64,000 nucleotides of DNA from Clostridia bacterium (GTDB lineage: Bacteria > Bacillota > Clostridia > Christensenellales > Aristaeellaceae). Of the stretch, positions 51,866-62,734 are shown in pieces (positions within the stretch are counted from its first letter, which is position 1; each line of letters begins with the position of its first letter). Position numbers and translations under genes: made by a program. The notes beneath the pieces were generated by a model. It searched no databases. It saw nothing but the letters and a program-made list of their open reading frames with translations, and was not told the origin of the DNA. The stretch covers positions 42,532 to 106,531 of the forward strand of contig JAFRPG010000030.1 of NCBI GenBank assembly GCA_017429265.1, read 5' to 3'.

Positions 51866-51995
51866 CATTGCCATTGGAAACCGTCGCTGCAACCCGAATC
51901 GTTCAGGTTGAGTTTGCAGAGGCTTGCTTGCTCGTATATCATCCGACGCCTGGTCGCCATGCCGGTAATCTCCATCTGCAGCAAGACTTTTCCTG

Positions 51996-52908
51996 TTATT
52001 CCTCGTCGAAATAATCCATATCGATCTGTTTGATTGCATACGTGCGCTGTGTTGAAACGCCGACATTGAAATCCATCATAAGGGAGGCAAGCTCCATTCC
52101 GTCGACAAGGACGATGCGGATCGCCGTCTGCTCCGCGGCATACGACTTCGCTTTATCGCTGAAGCTGCTTGTCGTGATGAACAACCCCTTGGATGCTCCT
52201 TTTCCAAGCAAAGCGCCTGCAAAAGCCTGCACCTCCGGGCGACCCACCGTATGATTCGGCTCCCATCGTTTTGCCTGTACATAGACGTGGCTGAAACCGA
52301 GTTTATCCTCGCTGATAATACCGTCGATGCCTTCATCGCCCGATTTCCCGACCACCCGACCGGCGTCCGCCGCATCATAACCGTAGCCCATGGCAATCAG
52401 GAGATCCACGACCAAACGCTCGAAAAAGCCCGGAGAGCAGTCCATGATGGCCTGCAGAAGCGTCCTGGACAATTCAGAGCGGATGATCGCATAGGCCGAA
52501 TCGATGGGCTTCGATCGGTGTAGCCTCCTCAGGCTGAGGCGGATTCTGAACCGTTGCCGGAGAATGCCCGCCATGGAAGGCTCTGAATGACTCGTACCGC
52601 TCGAGATACTGCAGACTGATTAGCTCAGCATCCTGGAGATATGCTCTCTTTCCTTCTTCGGTGATGCCGTACGTCCCGTGTGCGAGATGCTCAATCAGCC
52701 CGGCGTTTTTCAGGTACTGAATCGCCCAGTGAATACGGTTCACATAGGTCTGCTGCTTATTGCTGGGAACCATCTCGGCTTTGTCTTCCTCAGTGAGCCC
52801 CATGTCTTCCGCGACGATCTGCCTCAGTTGCTTTACCGTAGACGGACTGCTCTGCTCCAACGCTTTCAGTATCGGAACAAAGAACTCAAAGAACTTTGGT
52901 ACCGCCAT
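51996..52908 (-). pseudogene. mrr: Mrr-type restriction endonuclease, frameshifted
   Basis: Two leftward frames together make one Mrr protein. The first, from the ATG at 52908 (GGAGG upstream), is the N-terminal winged-helix domain (AVPKFFEFFVPILKALEQSSPSTVKQLRQIV to about residue 135). The second, ending at 51996, is the Mrr catalytic domain (SPGFFERLVVDLLIAMGYG, GKSGDEGIDGIISED, VYVQAKRW, the D-QxK nuclease core). The frames cross near 52500; one extra C in GAAGCCCATCG would explain it and removing it restores PIEAIDSAYAIIRSELS. Mrr cuts methylated DNA. Inactivated gene or sequencing error. Confidence 0.82.
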
Positions 52909-53079
52909 GACAATCCCCTCCATTGTACGACTTGGCATCATTATAGTATCCCTGGTCGGAAATGGCAATAGCGATTGCGGCAGAACAATTGTTACTACAA
53001 CAGAACAAGCAGATTTGCGTATGGATATTCATCTGTGGCGGGTCAGGATACCTACTCAACTCTTGCTTAGATCCACGAT

Positions 53080-53127
53080 GGCATCAGTCGGTCAAACAAA
53101 GCTGACCGACTGATGCCGTTTTGTTTT
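53080..53127 (+). terminator. 15-bp stem hairpin with T-run on the + strand
   Basis: GGCATCAGTCGGTCA pairs perfectly with TGACCGACTGATGCC and is followed rightward by GTTTTGTTTT, which overlaps the stop codon of the leftward LRR gene. In the leftward sense no T-run follows. Confidence 0.55.
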
Positions 53128-56100
53128 AGTTGCCAGCCCTTTCAATGATGACGTTCGGGCAGTCGGCGAAGGCGTCCGGTGCAATCGTCGTAACACTGGC
53201 CGGGATGTATACGTAGACCAATGTCCGGCAGTTGGCGAAGGCGCGGCTGCCGATGGTTGTCACGGTGTCAGGGATGATGACAGCCTGGAAGGATGTACCC
53301 TCGAAAGCTTCGTCCTCGATAATCCTGAGGTTGGTCGGGAAAGTCGGCGTGCTCAGAGTTCCCAGCGCCGGGATCGTGCCACCTGCTTTCTCCTGGATAG
53401 TAAAGGCTTCATTCTCGAAGGCGGCGCTGACGAGTTTGTACTCGCCTTCTACGGTTTGGGTCGGAGAAACGGTTACGACGCATTGTACACCAACGGTTTC
53501 GAACTGAACATGTTCAGTATCGTTCATGCAGATCCGGATCGCAGTGACTTCCGTGTTCTCTTCATTCCAGGTGTAAGTAGGCTCGCCCCAGGTGTGACCG
53601 AGGACGGGTACATCCGTCAGGATCTTGGCCTGTACCGTGAAGGCCGAATTCTCGAATTCCCCGCTGGTATAGGTAGTCTCGCCCATTGCCTCGCAGGTGG
53701 GCTGCTTGGTCACCTCACTCGTCACGGGAACAGTCTCCCTCTCCACATGCTCCCCGTCGTTGCCGCAGATCCGGGTCGCGGTGACTTCCGTGTTCTCCTC
53801 GTTCCACGTGTAGGTAGGCTCACCCCAGGCATGATCAAGGGCGGGCACGTCCGTCAGGGTCTTGCTCTGGATAGTGAAGGCAGTATTCTGGAATTCTCCG
53901 CAGGTATAGGTCGTCTCGCCCATTTCCTCGCAGGTGGGCTGTTTGGTCACTTCCCCGGTTACCGGCACGATCTCCGTCTCCACGTGCTCCGCATCGTTCG
54001 CGCAGATCCGGGACGCGGTGATTTCCGTATTCTCGTCGTTCCAGGTGTACGCAGGTTCATCCCAGCTGTGCCCAAAGGCCGGAATCACTTCCTGCGCGGC
54101 GATAATCTGTCCGCACTCACTGCACATGCTGCCTTCCGTGAGACCATCCTCCAGGCAAGTCGCGGCAACAGCAGGGATCGTTTCGGGCGTATGCTGATCA
54201 TGCGCCCAAGCTACTCCGTTATTGTTTGCCCAGGTCCGGGCGTAGGCATTCATGGATGAGCGGATGACCAGGTCCTCGGCGCAGTTATTGAAAGCATCTG
54301 CGGCGATGGTTGCCACGCTGTCAGGGATCGTCACCGACTCAAGCTGTGTCTGACCGTCAAACGCGCCGGACATGATCTGCGTCAGCGGCACTCCGTCAAA
54401 GGCATCCGGCAGATTCAGGTCTTCGTCCTCACCATGCCATCCGCCGAGGTACACAGCTGTCGGATCGCTCGTCAGGCTCGTCACGCGATAGCGGAGCGTC
54501 CACTCGCCGTCGGTGAATGCCTTATTGCGCAGCGACAGCGCACGGGCCGTCTGGCTGTTTATGGTTGCGTGCAGGGCGGCTGTTGTGTTGTAGAAGGTCT
54601 GCGTGCCGATGCCGTCCAGGTTATCCGGCAGCCACACATCCGTCAGTGCTGAAGCCCCGAAGAAGGTCTGGGTGCCGACGGTGGTCACGCTGTCAGGAAT
54701 GATAACTGTGGTGATGGTGGTGTTACCCTTGAAGAGCGTGTTGCTCAGCGTGGTCACACCGGCCGGGATCGTCAGCTCAGTCGCCGACCCATTATACGCC
54801 GTTGCGGTCAGGCCGTCGTCTGAATAACTCCACAGAGCCGGGATCGTCTCCTTGGCAACCAGCACCGCTCCGCAAACCTCACAATGGCTGCCGGCGGTAA
54901 GGCCGGTCTCGCGGTCCGTCGGCGCGACGGCGGGATCGTCCACCGGGGTATGGCCGGTCGCTTCGATGTCCATACGGGTCGTGGTCTCGGTATAGGTCTG
55001 TCCGTTCAGTTCCGCGGAGGCGGTGTAGAGGGTCGTGCCCATCGTCTCGCAGGCAGGGGCTTCCTCTACTGTTCCAGCGGCCGCGATTTCCAGCACCTGC
55101 GTGTCATCTTCGTGTTCGCAGACAAATGTGAACGTACAGGTCTTGCCATCCTCGCTCCAAACAATGGCGGGATCATTGTAGGTATGACCGGTGGCTGGGA
55201 TTACTTCCGACGCCGTCAGGATCTCGCCGCAGACTGCGCAGGCATGCTGCTCGGTGTGGCCGGTTTCAGTGCAGGTGGGATCGAGGGCTTCGATGGAGAT
55301 TGCATCCGTATGAGGAAGCTTTTCGATCTCCTCAGACGGAATCAGAATCTCACCGCATACCGCGCACCGGTGCTCCTCAGTGTGACCAACCTCGGAGCAG
55401 GTGGGTTCAACAGCTTCCGCGTATATGCTGTCCGTGTGCGGGACCATTTCGATCTCTTCAACTTCAGCCAGCAATTCACCGCAAACCTCGCAGCGATGCT
55501 CCGCCGTATAGCCCACGGATGTGCAGGTGGGTTCGATCGCTTGAATGGTGATGATATCTGTGTGCGGAACAGGCGGGATCTCTTCCTGCGCTTGGATCGT
55601 CTCGCCGCACACCTCGCAGAATATCTCGTCGCTCAGGCCGGGTTCGGTGCAGGTGGCCGGGAAGCCCTCGATGCAGATCAGGGTGTGGCCCGGTGCGGGG
55701 ATGACCAGTTCATCGTCGGGCATGATCTGTGTTAATGCTTCATCCGCAAAGGCTCGGTTGCAGCCAGAACACTCCCAATGCTCCACATAACCGTTGGTCA
55801 CACAGTCAACCGGAGCAGTTGCATCATAATGAATAGCTTCAAAATCCGCGACGGTCGCACCGCTGTGGGTGCAATACACCTGCCAAGTCAGGCTGCCGCC
55901 GTAATTCTGACGGACTTCTTCCGTCCAAGATTGCTTGGTATGAGAATAGAACGCTGTGGCGGAAACGCCGGCAAAAGCGTCCGCGGCCAGCAGCATGGGC
56001 ACTTCGCCTCCAAATATGATCTGGGTCAGGTTGGGCAGAGTTGACAACAGTCCGCCGTTGATACCGCCGATATCAGAAGCTATGATAAGTGTGGTAATGG

Positions 56101-59100
56101 TTCCAGAATACTGAGTCCAGCTTGCAGTACTTACAGTACCAGAGCCATGGAGTCGTAGAACAGTCAAATCATCCAAAACCCAAGCTGCGTTTTCTCCACA
56201 GCTACCGTTAGGTTTGATCCATGTCAGTGTTCCACCATAATTCAAAGCTTTACCAGACCATGAGGTATTCGGGGTATAGTACACATTTGAGACAACGCTA
56301 TTAAATGTACTGCTATCAATGTTCGGTGCATTCCCAAGGAAAGTAATACTTGCAAGGTTGCGGCAATCCTCAAACGCCCACATGTCAATCTTAGTGACAG
56401 ACGCCGGGATAGTCACTTGTGAAAGATTTCCACAACGTTCAAAAGCTTCGAGACCGATAGTGGTAAGAGTATTTGGTAGAGAAACAGATGTCACTGAAGA
56501 AAGTGTGCTGAAAGCACGACTTCCGATGGATGTTATGCCATTCCCAACAACGATTCGATTAATGGATTTTCCAAACCATGGTGTATTCGGTTTGGGCGTA
56601 TCATAGTAGTATCCGCTTGAATAGGTGCCGTCATATCCGCGCATATTTCCGTTACCAACGATATAAAGCGTCCCATTTTCAAGCGAATATAGAGCATTAT
56701 TTCCACAAACACCCCAAAGAGAGCTCTGTGCAGGGCTTATTGAGCCGTTCGCACAAACAATTGTAGAAATACCATCACACCCTGCAAACAAATCACTTGT
56801 TATTGATGGCATGTTGCCCAACAGAGTGATCTCTGTGAGAGACGAACATCCAGAAAACGCATTGCTGCCAATTGTTGTGACTGCTGCTGGGATGACAATG
56901 CTTTCCAGGTTTGCACAACCGCTGAACATGTTTTCGCTTAAAACTGCAATATCTTCAGGAAGACTGATTTCTGTAAGCTCTGAGCAATTGGTAAATGCAC
57001 CCGCCCCTATTGTGATGACACTATTTGGAATCGAAATCTCAATAATACTTGTACAGTTCTCAAATGCACGTCTTCCGATACTCAGTAAACCATCGGGAAG
57101 GATTATTCTTGTTATTAGATTACAATCCTTAAACGCACCATTCGATATCCCGATAACGTTTTGGTCATCGATAACAGATGGGATTTCCACAATACTAGAG
57201 GTTCCCAAATAACCTATTATATGGATACCAGTGTCAGTTTCATAATATTCATAGTCAGAAGAACCAGTTGATGAATACAATGTATAAGGTATATCATATT
57301 GCTGGGCATAAGATAATGCTGTGCTATTGGCAAGTACAATCAGACCGAATGGGCTATTATCGACCGGGAAAAGGTCATTTGGGATTGTGAGCGTTTTTGA
57401 TAGAATTGTTATTGTTTCTAATCCAGTACATCCATTGAAAACGCCGCTGCCAATACTCATAATGTTGTTAGGAATTGTGATATTCTTGAGACTGTTACAG
57501 TTCTGGAATGCATTCGTACCGATTACTGTTACACTTTCTGGAATCCTTATGTCCGACAAATTGCTACAACCACTAAACGCATAACTGTCAATGCTTGTAA
57601 CACTGTTTGGAATTGAGGCCTCAACTAAAGCAGTACACCCTGAAAAAGCAGAATAACCTATGCTTGTAATACCGACTGGGAATGAAATACTTGACACATC
57701 TTTATCTACATTTTTCAGCTCGATCGCCGAAACTTCGGTGCCATCATATCGATAGATCAAATCATAAGGAGTTCCCACTATACGGAATGAATACCCCGCT
57801 CTACTTAGGTAATGTGCGACACCAGAATCAGATATCACATATCGTATTGCATTACAATTATAGAAGGCGTCGTTGTTAATGGTAATTACACTTTCAGGAA
57901 TCAAGATAGCAGCAAGGCTACTACAACTATAGAAAGCATTATATCCGATACTTTTCAATCCTTCAGGCAACGTGCAACTTGTCAATCCTGTGCAGTTACT
58001 AAAAGCTGAACCACCTACTTCGGTGACGCCGTCAGGAACAACAATATCTACTATGCTTCTGTCAGCATTTAATAGTGTAGTACCCGAGATTTCGCCATTG
58101 GTAAAGGAATACTTTAAGTCGTATGAATCGCCTGGATTCCTGAACGAATAGCCAGCTCTACTCAAAGAAATAGCGCAATCAGAACCAATGCTTGTATACC
58201 TTTTAGCGTAGCATCCAGTGAAAGCACTATTGCCAACGCTTGATATGCTGTCTGGCAAAATGATTTGACCAAGGCTACTGCAATTGTAGAAAGCATAGCT
58301 ACCAATATTTGATACTCCGTCGAAGATCATGGCACTGGTGCAGTTGGAAGTCTTCCAAGGAAGTGACGAATTTGCGGTATATTCTCCCATTCTTCCCGTA
58401 CCATAGAAGAACACCTGTTTGTTTTTGCCAATTACCCAGTGAATATTTCCACTCGTACCCGAACTGCTGACGCCCTCAAGCACCATGTTGTTCCCATGGT
58501 ATGTGAGCGTATTCAAATTGCTGCAGCCATCTATAAACGATGCACCAACTTCGACATCACTGTCTGGAATCACGAGTTCCGTCAAGCCTCTACAATTATA
58601 GAAGGCATAAGAGCCAATACTTGTAACGCTTTCCGGGATCGCGATTTGTGTTAACCCGGTACAATTGTAGAAAGCACTATCACCTATGATTGTAACGCTT
58701 TCCGGGATTGTGATTTGTGTTAACCCGATACAATTCCTGAAAGCATTACTACCTATGCTTGTTACACCATTGAGAATTGTTGCTTGGGTGAGTCCACTAC
58801 AGCCCGAGAAGGTTGAGCTTTCAATTGTGCTGATTCCTGCGGGAATGACAATACTATTCAAAGCGGTACACCCTTCAAATACTTGGGTTCCGATTGTTGT
58901 CACATTGCTCGGAATAGCTAAACCTGCCAATACACTGCAGCCATTGAAGGCATAATTGCCAATGGTTGTTATACTCTCGGGAAGTGATATACTTGTAATA
59001 CTACTGCATTTATAGAATGCGTAGTCTCCGATCCCACTCACGCCATCAAGAACAATCACGTTCGTACAAGCACTTGTTTTCCATGGTAGCGTACTGCCGG

Positions 59101-61015
59101 AAGTATAGTTCAACAATGCACCGCTTCCAAACATATACAAACGATTATTGGTTCCAATAATCCATTGAACACCACCAGAATGACCGTACTCGCTAATTCC
59201 ACTCAGTGACATAATAGTACCATGGTAAGTGATTGTGTTCAGCCCGGTCAGTCCCGCGACAGCGCCAGAGTTGAAGCTGGTCACATTGTTCGGTATAGTG
59301 ATGCTGGTAAGCGTGGTACAGTCCGAAAACGTGCCCCTCACAATACTCGTCACCGGATAACCACCGATGCTACTTGGAATTGTAATGCTTGTTTCCGTAC
59401 CAGTATACTTGTTAATCGTTACCTTGCCATCCAAGACATAGTAAGAAAAGCCTGAAGCCGATAGAACGGATAATTCATTGTACGCAATATTGTTTGACAC
59501 TGCATAACTTAGGGCTGTGCTATTTGGGAGCACATAAAGCAATAGTGAAGGATTAGACCACGGGAAGGCTCCAGAACCTATGGTTGCAGACTTAGGATAA
59601 ACTGTAACACTCGTGAGACTGTTACAACTCGAAAAAGCATAACTCCCGATCATTGTTACATTGCCTGGTATAGCAACACGCGATAAACTGCTGCAATATG
59701 TAAATGCGCGTTCACCTATACTGGTAAGTGTTTCTGGCAAAGAAATCGACGCCAAGTTATCACAGTAGCTAAACGCGTAGGAACTGATGCTGGCAATGCT
59801 GTCAGGGATTGTCACATTCTTTAGATTCGTGCATCTGTTAAATGAGTAGCTTCCAATACTTGTTACACTATTTGGAATAACAATACTTTCCAAACTCGTA
59901 CAATTGCTGAATGCATAGTCACCGATACTGGCAACACCCGTTGGAATAATAACACTTGTCAAACTACTACAGCCATTGAACGCGGATTGACCAATTCTTG
60001 TTACACCTGAGGGAATTGATATGTTTTCTATACTGTTGCAATTAAGGAAAGTGCTATCACCTATACTGGAGATATTATCTGGTAAAATGACGCTTCTTAG
60101 ATTACTGCATCCTCTGAATGCATTCGACCTGATAACGGTAACGCTGTTTGGAATGACTACATCTGTGCATGTCGCAAAGCAGCAGATGAGCGCGCTTTGA
60201 TCTTTGTTTAGCAGCATGCTGCCATTCACTGTAAATCTCTCATTGGTTGCCTTCAATATAAAGTCCGATAATGAATTGCATTCAACAAATGCAAGCGTTG
60301 CTATTGATGTGACGCTATCGGGTACAGATACACTTGTTAAACTGCTGCATTTTGCAAAAGCATAGTTATTGATTGAGTTAACACCTTCAGGTATCGAGAC
60401 GCTCTTTATGTTTGCCATATTGTAAAATGAATATGTTTGGATGGAGCTTATATCATTAGGAATTGTGATATTTACCGCTTCAGAATCATTTATAAACAGC
60501 TTGCAAGAATGCCGATAGTTGGGGTGACTATAATTATTCCCAAATGTAATAGACAGCCATGAACTTAAGCTGATGATATGAACCTCGGAGATTTGGTTAC
60601 AATAATCGAAAGCATAGTTTCCTATCCGGGTAACGCTTTCCGGTATTGTCACACTTATCAAGTTGCTACAGCCAATAAACGCGTTACTGCCAATGCTGGT
60701 GACACTGTTTGGAAATGTCACGCTTGTCAGGTTGTTACAGCCCGCAAACGCACAACCACCGATGCTGGTAACACCTTCACTGATCACAATTCTTGCAGCA
60801 CTCGCACCCCACGGTGCTGTTGTTCTGTAAGTCATATTACTTGAAGAATAACCATAATCCTTCATAGCACCCGTACCGCTGATCGTCAGCACCCCATCAT
60901 CGCTCAGCGACCAGGTAATGTTGCCGTCTGTCCCACTGCTCGCCGCCGAAGCCACCCCACACATGAGCACTCCAGCCAGCACCAGCGCCGCCAGCACCCA
61001 AATCAGCTTCTTCAT
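53126..61015 (-). CDS. Giant secreted BspA-type leucine-rich-repeat protein
   Basis: A 2629-residue exported protein with a signal peptide (MKKLIWVLAALVLAGVLMCGVASA). Residues about 30-1740 are dozens of LRR_5 (BspA-like) repeats of the form ITSIGSYAFYNCSSLxSIxIP, interrupted by insertions such as GYSFR and HWVIGKN. About 1740-2055 are Cys-pair modules (EPTCTEVGHTEEHRCAVCGE), then more LRRs, then three HTWGEPTYTWNEENTEVTA modules, then final LRRs ending PNVIIERAGN. No sortase or other anchor is visible. Such proteins act as adhesins or sensors at the surface of gut bacteria. AGGAGG precedes the ATG; it follows the CotH gene by 38 nt. Confidence 0.9.
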   Translation of the reverse strand: MKKLIWVLAALVLAGVLMCGVASAASSGTDGNITWSLSDDGVLTISGTGAMKDYGYSSSNMTYRTTAPWGASAARIVISEGVTSIGGCAFAGCNNLTSVTFPNSVTSIGSNAFIGCSNLISVTIPESVTRIGNYAFDYCNQISEVHIISLSSWLSITFGNNYSHPNYRHSCKLFINDSEAVNITIPNDISSIQTYSFYNMANIKSVSIPEGVNSINNYAFAKCSSLTSVSVPDSVTSIATLAFVECNSLSDFILKATNERFTVNGSMLLNKDQSALICCFATCTDVVIPNSVTVIRSNAFRGCSNLRSVILPDNISSIGDSTFLNCNSIENISIPSGVTRIGQSAFNGCSSLTSVIIPTGVASIGDYAFSNCTSLESIVIPNSVTSIGSYSFNRCTNLKNVTIPDSIASISSYAFSYCDNLASISLPETLTSIGERAFTYCSSLSRVAIPGNVTMIGSYAFSSCNSLTSVTVYPKSATIGSGAFPWSNPSLLLYVLPNSTALSYAVSNNIAYNELSVLSASGFSYYVLDGKVTINKYTGTETSITIPSSIGGYPVTSIVRGTFSDCTTLTSITIPNNVTSFNSGAVAGLTGLNTITYHGTIMSLSGISEYGHSGGVQWIIGTNNRLYMFGSGALLNYTSGSTLPWKTSACTNVIVLDGVSGIGDYAFYKCSSITSISLPESITTIGNYAFNGCSVLAGLAIPSNVTTIGTQVFEGCTALNSIVIPAGISTIESSTFSGCSGLTQATILNGVTSIGSNAFRNCIGLTQITIPESVTIIGDSAFYNCTGLTQIAIPESVTSIGSYAFYNCRGLTELVIPDSDVEVGASFIDGCSNLNTLTYHGNNMVLEGVSSSGTSGNIHWVIGKNKQVFFYGTGRMGEYTANSSLPWKTSNCTSAMIFDGVSNIGSYAFYNCSSLGQIILPDSISSVGNSAFTGCYAKRYTSIGSDCAISLSRAGYSFRNPGDSYDLKYSFTNGEISGTTLLNADRSIVDIVVPDGVTEVGGSAFSNCTGLTSCTLPEGLKSIGYNAFYSCSSLAAILIPESVITINNDAFYNCNAIRYVISDSGVAHYLSRAGYSFRIVGTPYDLIYRYDGTEVSAIELKNVDKDVSSISFPVGITSIGYSAFSGCTALVEASIPNSVTSIDSYAFSGCSNLSDIRIPESVTVIGTNAFQNCNSLKNITIPNNIMSIGSGVFNGCTGLETITILSKTLTIPNDLFPVDNSPFGLIVLANSTALSYAQQYDIPYTLYSSTGSSDYEYYETDTGIHIIGYLGTSSIVEIPSVIDDQNVIGISNGAFKDCNLITRIILPDGLLSIGRRAFENCTSIIEISIPNSVITIGAGAFTNCSELTEISLPEDIAVLSENMFSGCANLESIVIPAAVTTIGSNAFSGCSSLTEITLLGNMPSITSDLFAGCDGISTIVCANGSISPAQSSLWGVCGNNALYSLENGTLYIVGNGNMRGYDGTYSSGYYYDTPKPNTPWFGKSINRIVVGNGITSIGSRAFSTLSSVTSVSLPNTLTTIGLEAFERCGNLSQVTIPASVTKIDMWAFEDCRNLASITFLGNAPNIDSSTFNSVVSNVYYTPNTSWSGKALNYGGTLTWIKPNGSCGENAAWVLDDLTVLRLHGSGTVSTASWTQYSGTITTLIIASDIGGINGGLLSTLPNLTQIIFGGEVPMLLAADAFAGVSATAFYSHTKQSWTEEVRQNYGGSLTWQVYCTHSGATVADFEAIHYDATAPVDCVTNGYVEHWECSGCNRAFADEALTQIMPDDELVIPAPGHTLICIEGFPATCTEPGLSDEIFCEVCGETIQAQEEIPPVPHTDIITIQAIEPTCTSVGYTAEHRCEVCGELLAEVEEIEMVPHTDSIYAEAVEPTCSEVGHTEEHRCAVCGEILIPSEEIEKLPHTDAISIEALDPTCTETGHTEQHACAVCGEILTASEVIPATGHTYNDPAIVWSEDGKTCTFTFVCEHEDDTQVLEIAAAGTVEEAPACETMGTTLYTASAELNGQTYTETTTRMDIEATGHTPVDDPAVAPTDRETGLTAGSHCEVCGAVLVAKETIPALWSYSDDGLTATAYNGSATELTIPAGVTTLSNTLFKGNTTITTVIIPDSVTTVGTQTFFGASALTDVWLPDNLDGIGTQTFYNTTAALHATINSQTARALSLRNKAFTDGEWTLRYRVTSLTSDPTAVYLGGWHGEDEDLNLPDAFDGVPLTQIMSGAFDGQTQLESVTIPDSVATIAADAFNNCAEDLVIRSSMNAYARTWANNNGVAWAHDQHTPETIPAVAATCLEDGLTEGSMCSECGQIIAAQEVIPAFGHSWDEPAYTWNDENTEITASRICANDAEHVETEIVPVTGEVTKQPTCEEMGETTYTCGEFQNTAFTIQSKTLTDVPALDHAWGEPTYTWNEENTEVTATRICGNDGEHVERETVPVTSEVTKQPTCEAMGETTYTSGEFENSAFTVQAKILTDVPVLGHTWGEPTYTWNEENTEVTAIRICMNDTEHVQFETVGVQCVVTVSPTQTVEGEYKLVSAAFENEAFTIQEKAGGTIPALGTLSTPTFPTNLRIIEDEAFEGTSFQAVIIPDTVTTIGSRAFANCRTLVYVYIPASVTTIAPDAFADCPNVIIERAGN

Positions 61016-61053
61016 AATCGCTTTCCTCCTTTGTCAGCATGTGCAGCCATCCG

Positions 61054-62724
61054 TTACCGCCCACTGAACACCGCATCCAGCAGCACAAGTCTCTCGTGTA
61101 TATAGTTCCGCATCTGCTCCTGCGGATCGCCTTCCGGCACCTCCCGGGGATACAGCTCCAGGTCCATATGCCTGTATTCCGCCGGGATCTGGTCCCAGTA
61201 CGTGTCAACACGGGCTGTGAGCCTGTCTTCCGTCAGCACGCCCTGCCGCAGCTCAGCGTACCTTGCTGCAATCTCTGGCCGGAACGCCTGCAGGATCCGG
61301 TCCCACATCAGACTTCCCGTGCCGGAATCCCAGCCCTCATCTGTCTGTGCCGGAAGGAAGGCTGCCGGATCGGCGTAGGCCATCGCATCAAGGTCCAATC
61401 CGAAGGCGCCTTCCATGTCATACACCGACGGGATCCACGCGTCGCAGTCGTGATACTTCAGCAGCACCAGGTCCTTGGCCGCGTTGTCCTGCAGCCCTGT
61501 CACATACAGGAAGATCAGATAGTCGATCGCTCCGTCCACGTCCAGATAATTGCCGATGTGCTCCCGGAACTCCTCATCGCTTCCGGTCATCACGAACCGG
61601 ATCAGCTCGTTCAGTTGTTCCTTCGCCCATTGATCATCGTCGCCGGTGCCGCAGAATTCTACCTCCCAGGCCGTCTTCTGATCCGTGAAGGTTGCCTCTG
61701 CGCGGAACAGGCATTCTTCCGGCTCAACGGAGTTGGCGATCATCACCGCGTCATAGGCGTTGTCCATTTGGAACAGATCGTCGTCGATATGGAGATTCAT
61801 CGTGTAAAGACCGAGGAACTCACCATTCAGATAAACGACCACCGGGAAACCGTCCACAGCACCGTAATTGGATGTGTGCCGGAGCGTCTCAAACAGATTC
61901 GGTCGGGTCGCAGCCATATCAGCCCACAGATTTGCCGCAACCAGGTTGCGCGCCTGGGAGATATCGCGGTAGTTGGCCTTGAGCACGTATTTGTGTTCCC
62001 GCTGCCACCCGTTGAAGACCAACCGGTGCTTGTCCGTGACCTCCTCGTCATTGAACAGGCGGATGGTGTAATTCTTTTTCGGGAAGTTCAGCGTGTTGTG
62101 CCCCTGCCAGGTGGTGTAGGAGTAGCATGAGAAGACTTCCGTCGGGCTGGTGAAATCGAAGTTCAGCGTCACCCTGTTCGATTTGCTGATGCCGTCCATG
62201 CTCCCATAGAAATCGATCCGCGGGATCGTACCCGTATAGATTTCTGCGCGGCTGAGTTCCTTCCCGCAACGGGAGCAGACGCTGACCATTCGACCGGTCT
62301 CAGGGTCTTCTGTCCATTCCGACCAGTCATGCCCGAGGGGCGGAGCGCCTTCCAGGATGGTCGTGACGCCCTCATAAGCGTTTTCGTGCAGGATATAGCC
62401 GGCCTCTTCACAGGTGGGCGGGTACTCCGTATCATGCCATGGGTTCGGCGTAGGTGTCGGCGGTACAGAGGTTGGCGCTTCAGTGGGTGGGTTTGTCACG
62501 CGGTACACCCGCCGGGTCGGCGTCGGTGTCGGAGCAGGCGTCTCCTCTGGTGGTTCCGTTGTGATCTCAGCTGGCTGTTGGCTCGCAGTTGGTGGCGCGT
62601 CGGAATCCGCCGGATCTTTACCGGCTTGCTCTCCCTTCGGCAGAAGCAGGATCAGCGCAATCGCGATTGCGATCACGAGAAAAACCGCGGATGGAATGAT
62701 ATACTTACGGTACTTGCGGAACAT
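61054..62724 (-). CDS. CotH-family protein kinase-like protein, membrane-anchored
   Basis: A 556-residue protein. An N-terminal basic stretch and one membrane segment (IIPSAVFLVIAIAIALILLL) are followed by a Pro/Thr-rich linker, a Cys module (YPPTCEEAGYILHENAYEG, VCSRCGKE), and a CotH domain: YTIRLFNDEE, HKYVLKANYRD, GFPVVVYLNGEFLGLYTMN, and the metal-binding DMEGAFGLD. CotH proteins are atypical secreted kinases; spore-coat CotH phosphorylates CotB. The Cys module resembles those in the LRR protein next to it, so both are probably surface partners. The exact start is uncertain: GGTGA lies 11 nt upstream. Confidence 0.85.
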   Translation of the reverse strand: MFRKYRKYIIPSAVFLVIAIAIALILLLPKGEQAGKDPADSDAPPTASQQPAEITTEPPEETPAPTPTPTRRVYRVTNPPTEAPTSVPPTPTPNPWHDTEYPPTCEEAGYILHENAYEGVTTILEGAPPLGHDWSEWTEDPETGRMVSVCSRCGKELSRAEIYTGTIPRIDFYGSMDGISKSNRVTLNFDFTSPTEVFSCYSYTTWQGHNTLNFPKKNYTIRLFNDEEVTDKHRLVFNGWQREHKYVLKANYRDISQARNLVAANLWADMAATRPNLFETLRHTSNYGAVDGFPVVVYLNGEFLGLYTMNLHIDDDLFQMDNAYDAVMIANSVEPEECLFRAEATFTDQKTAWEVEFCGTGDDDQWAKEQLNELIRFVMTGSDEEFREHIGNYLDVDGAIDYLIFLYVTGLQDNAAKDLVLLKYHDCDAWIPSVYDMEGAFGLDLDAMAYADPAAFLPAQTDEGWDSGTGSLMWDRILQAFRPEIAARYAELRQGVLTEDRLTARVDTYWDQIPAEYRHMDLELYPREVPEGDPQEQMRNYIHERLVLLDAVFSGR

Positions 62725-62734
62725 CTGTTATTCT

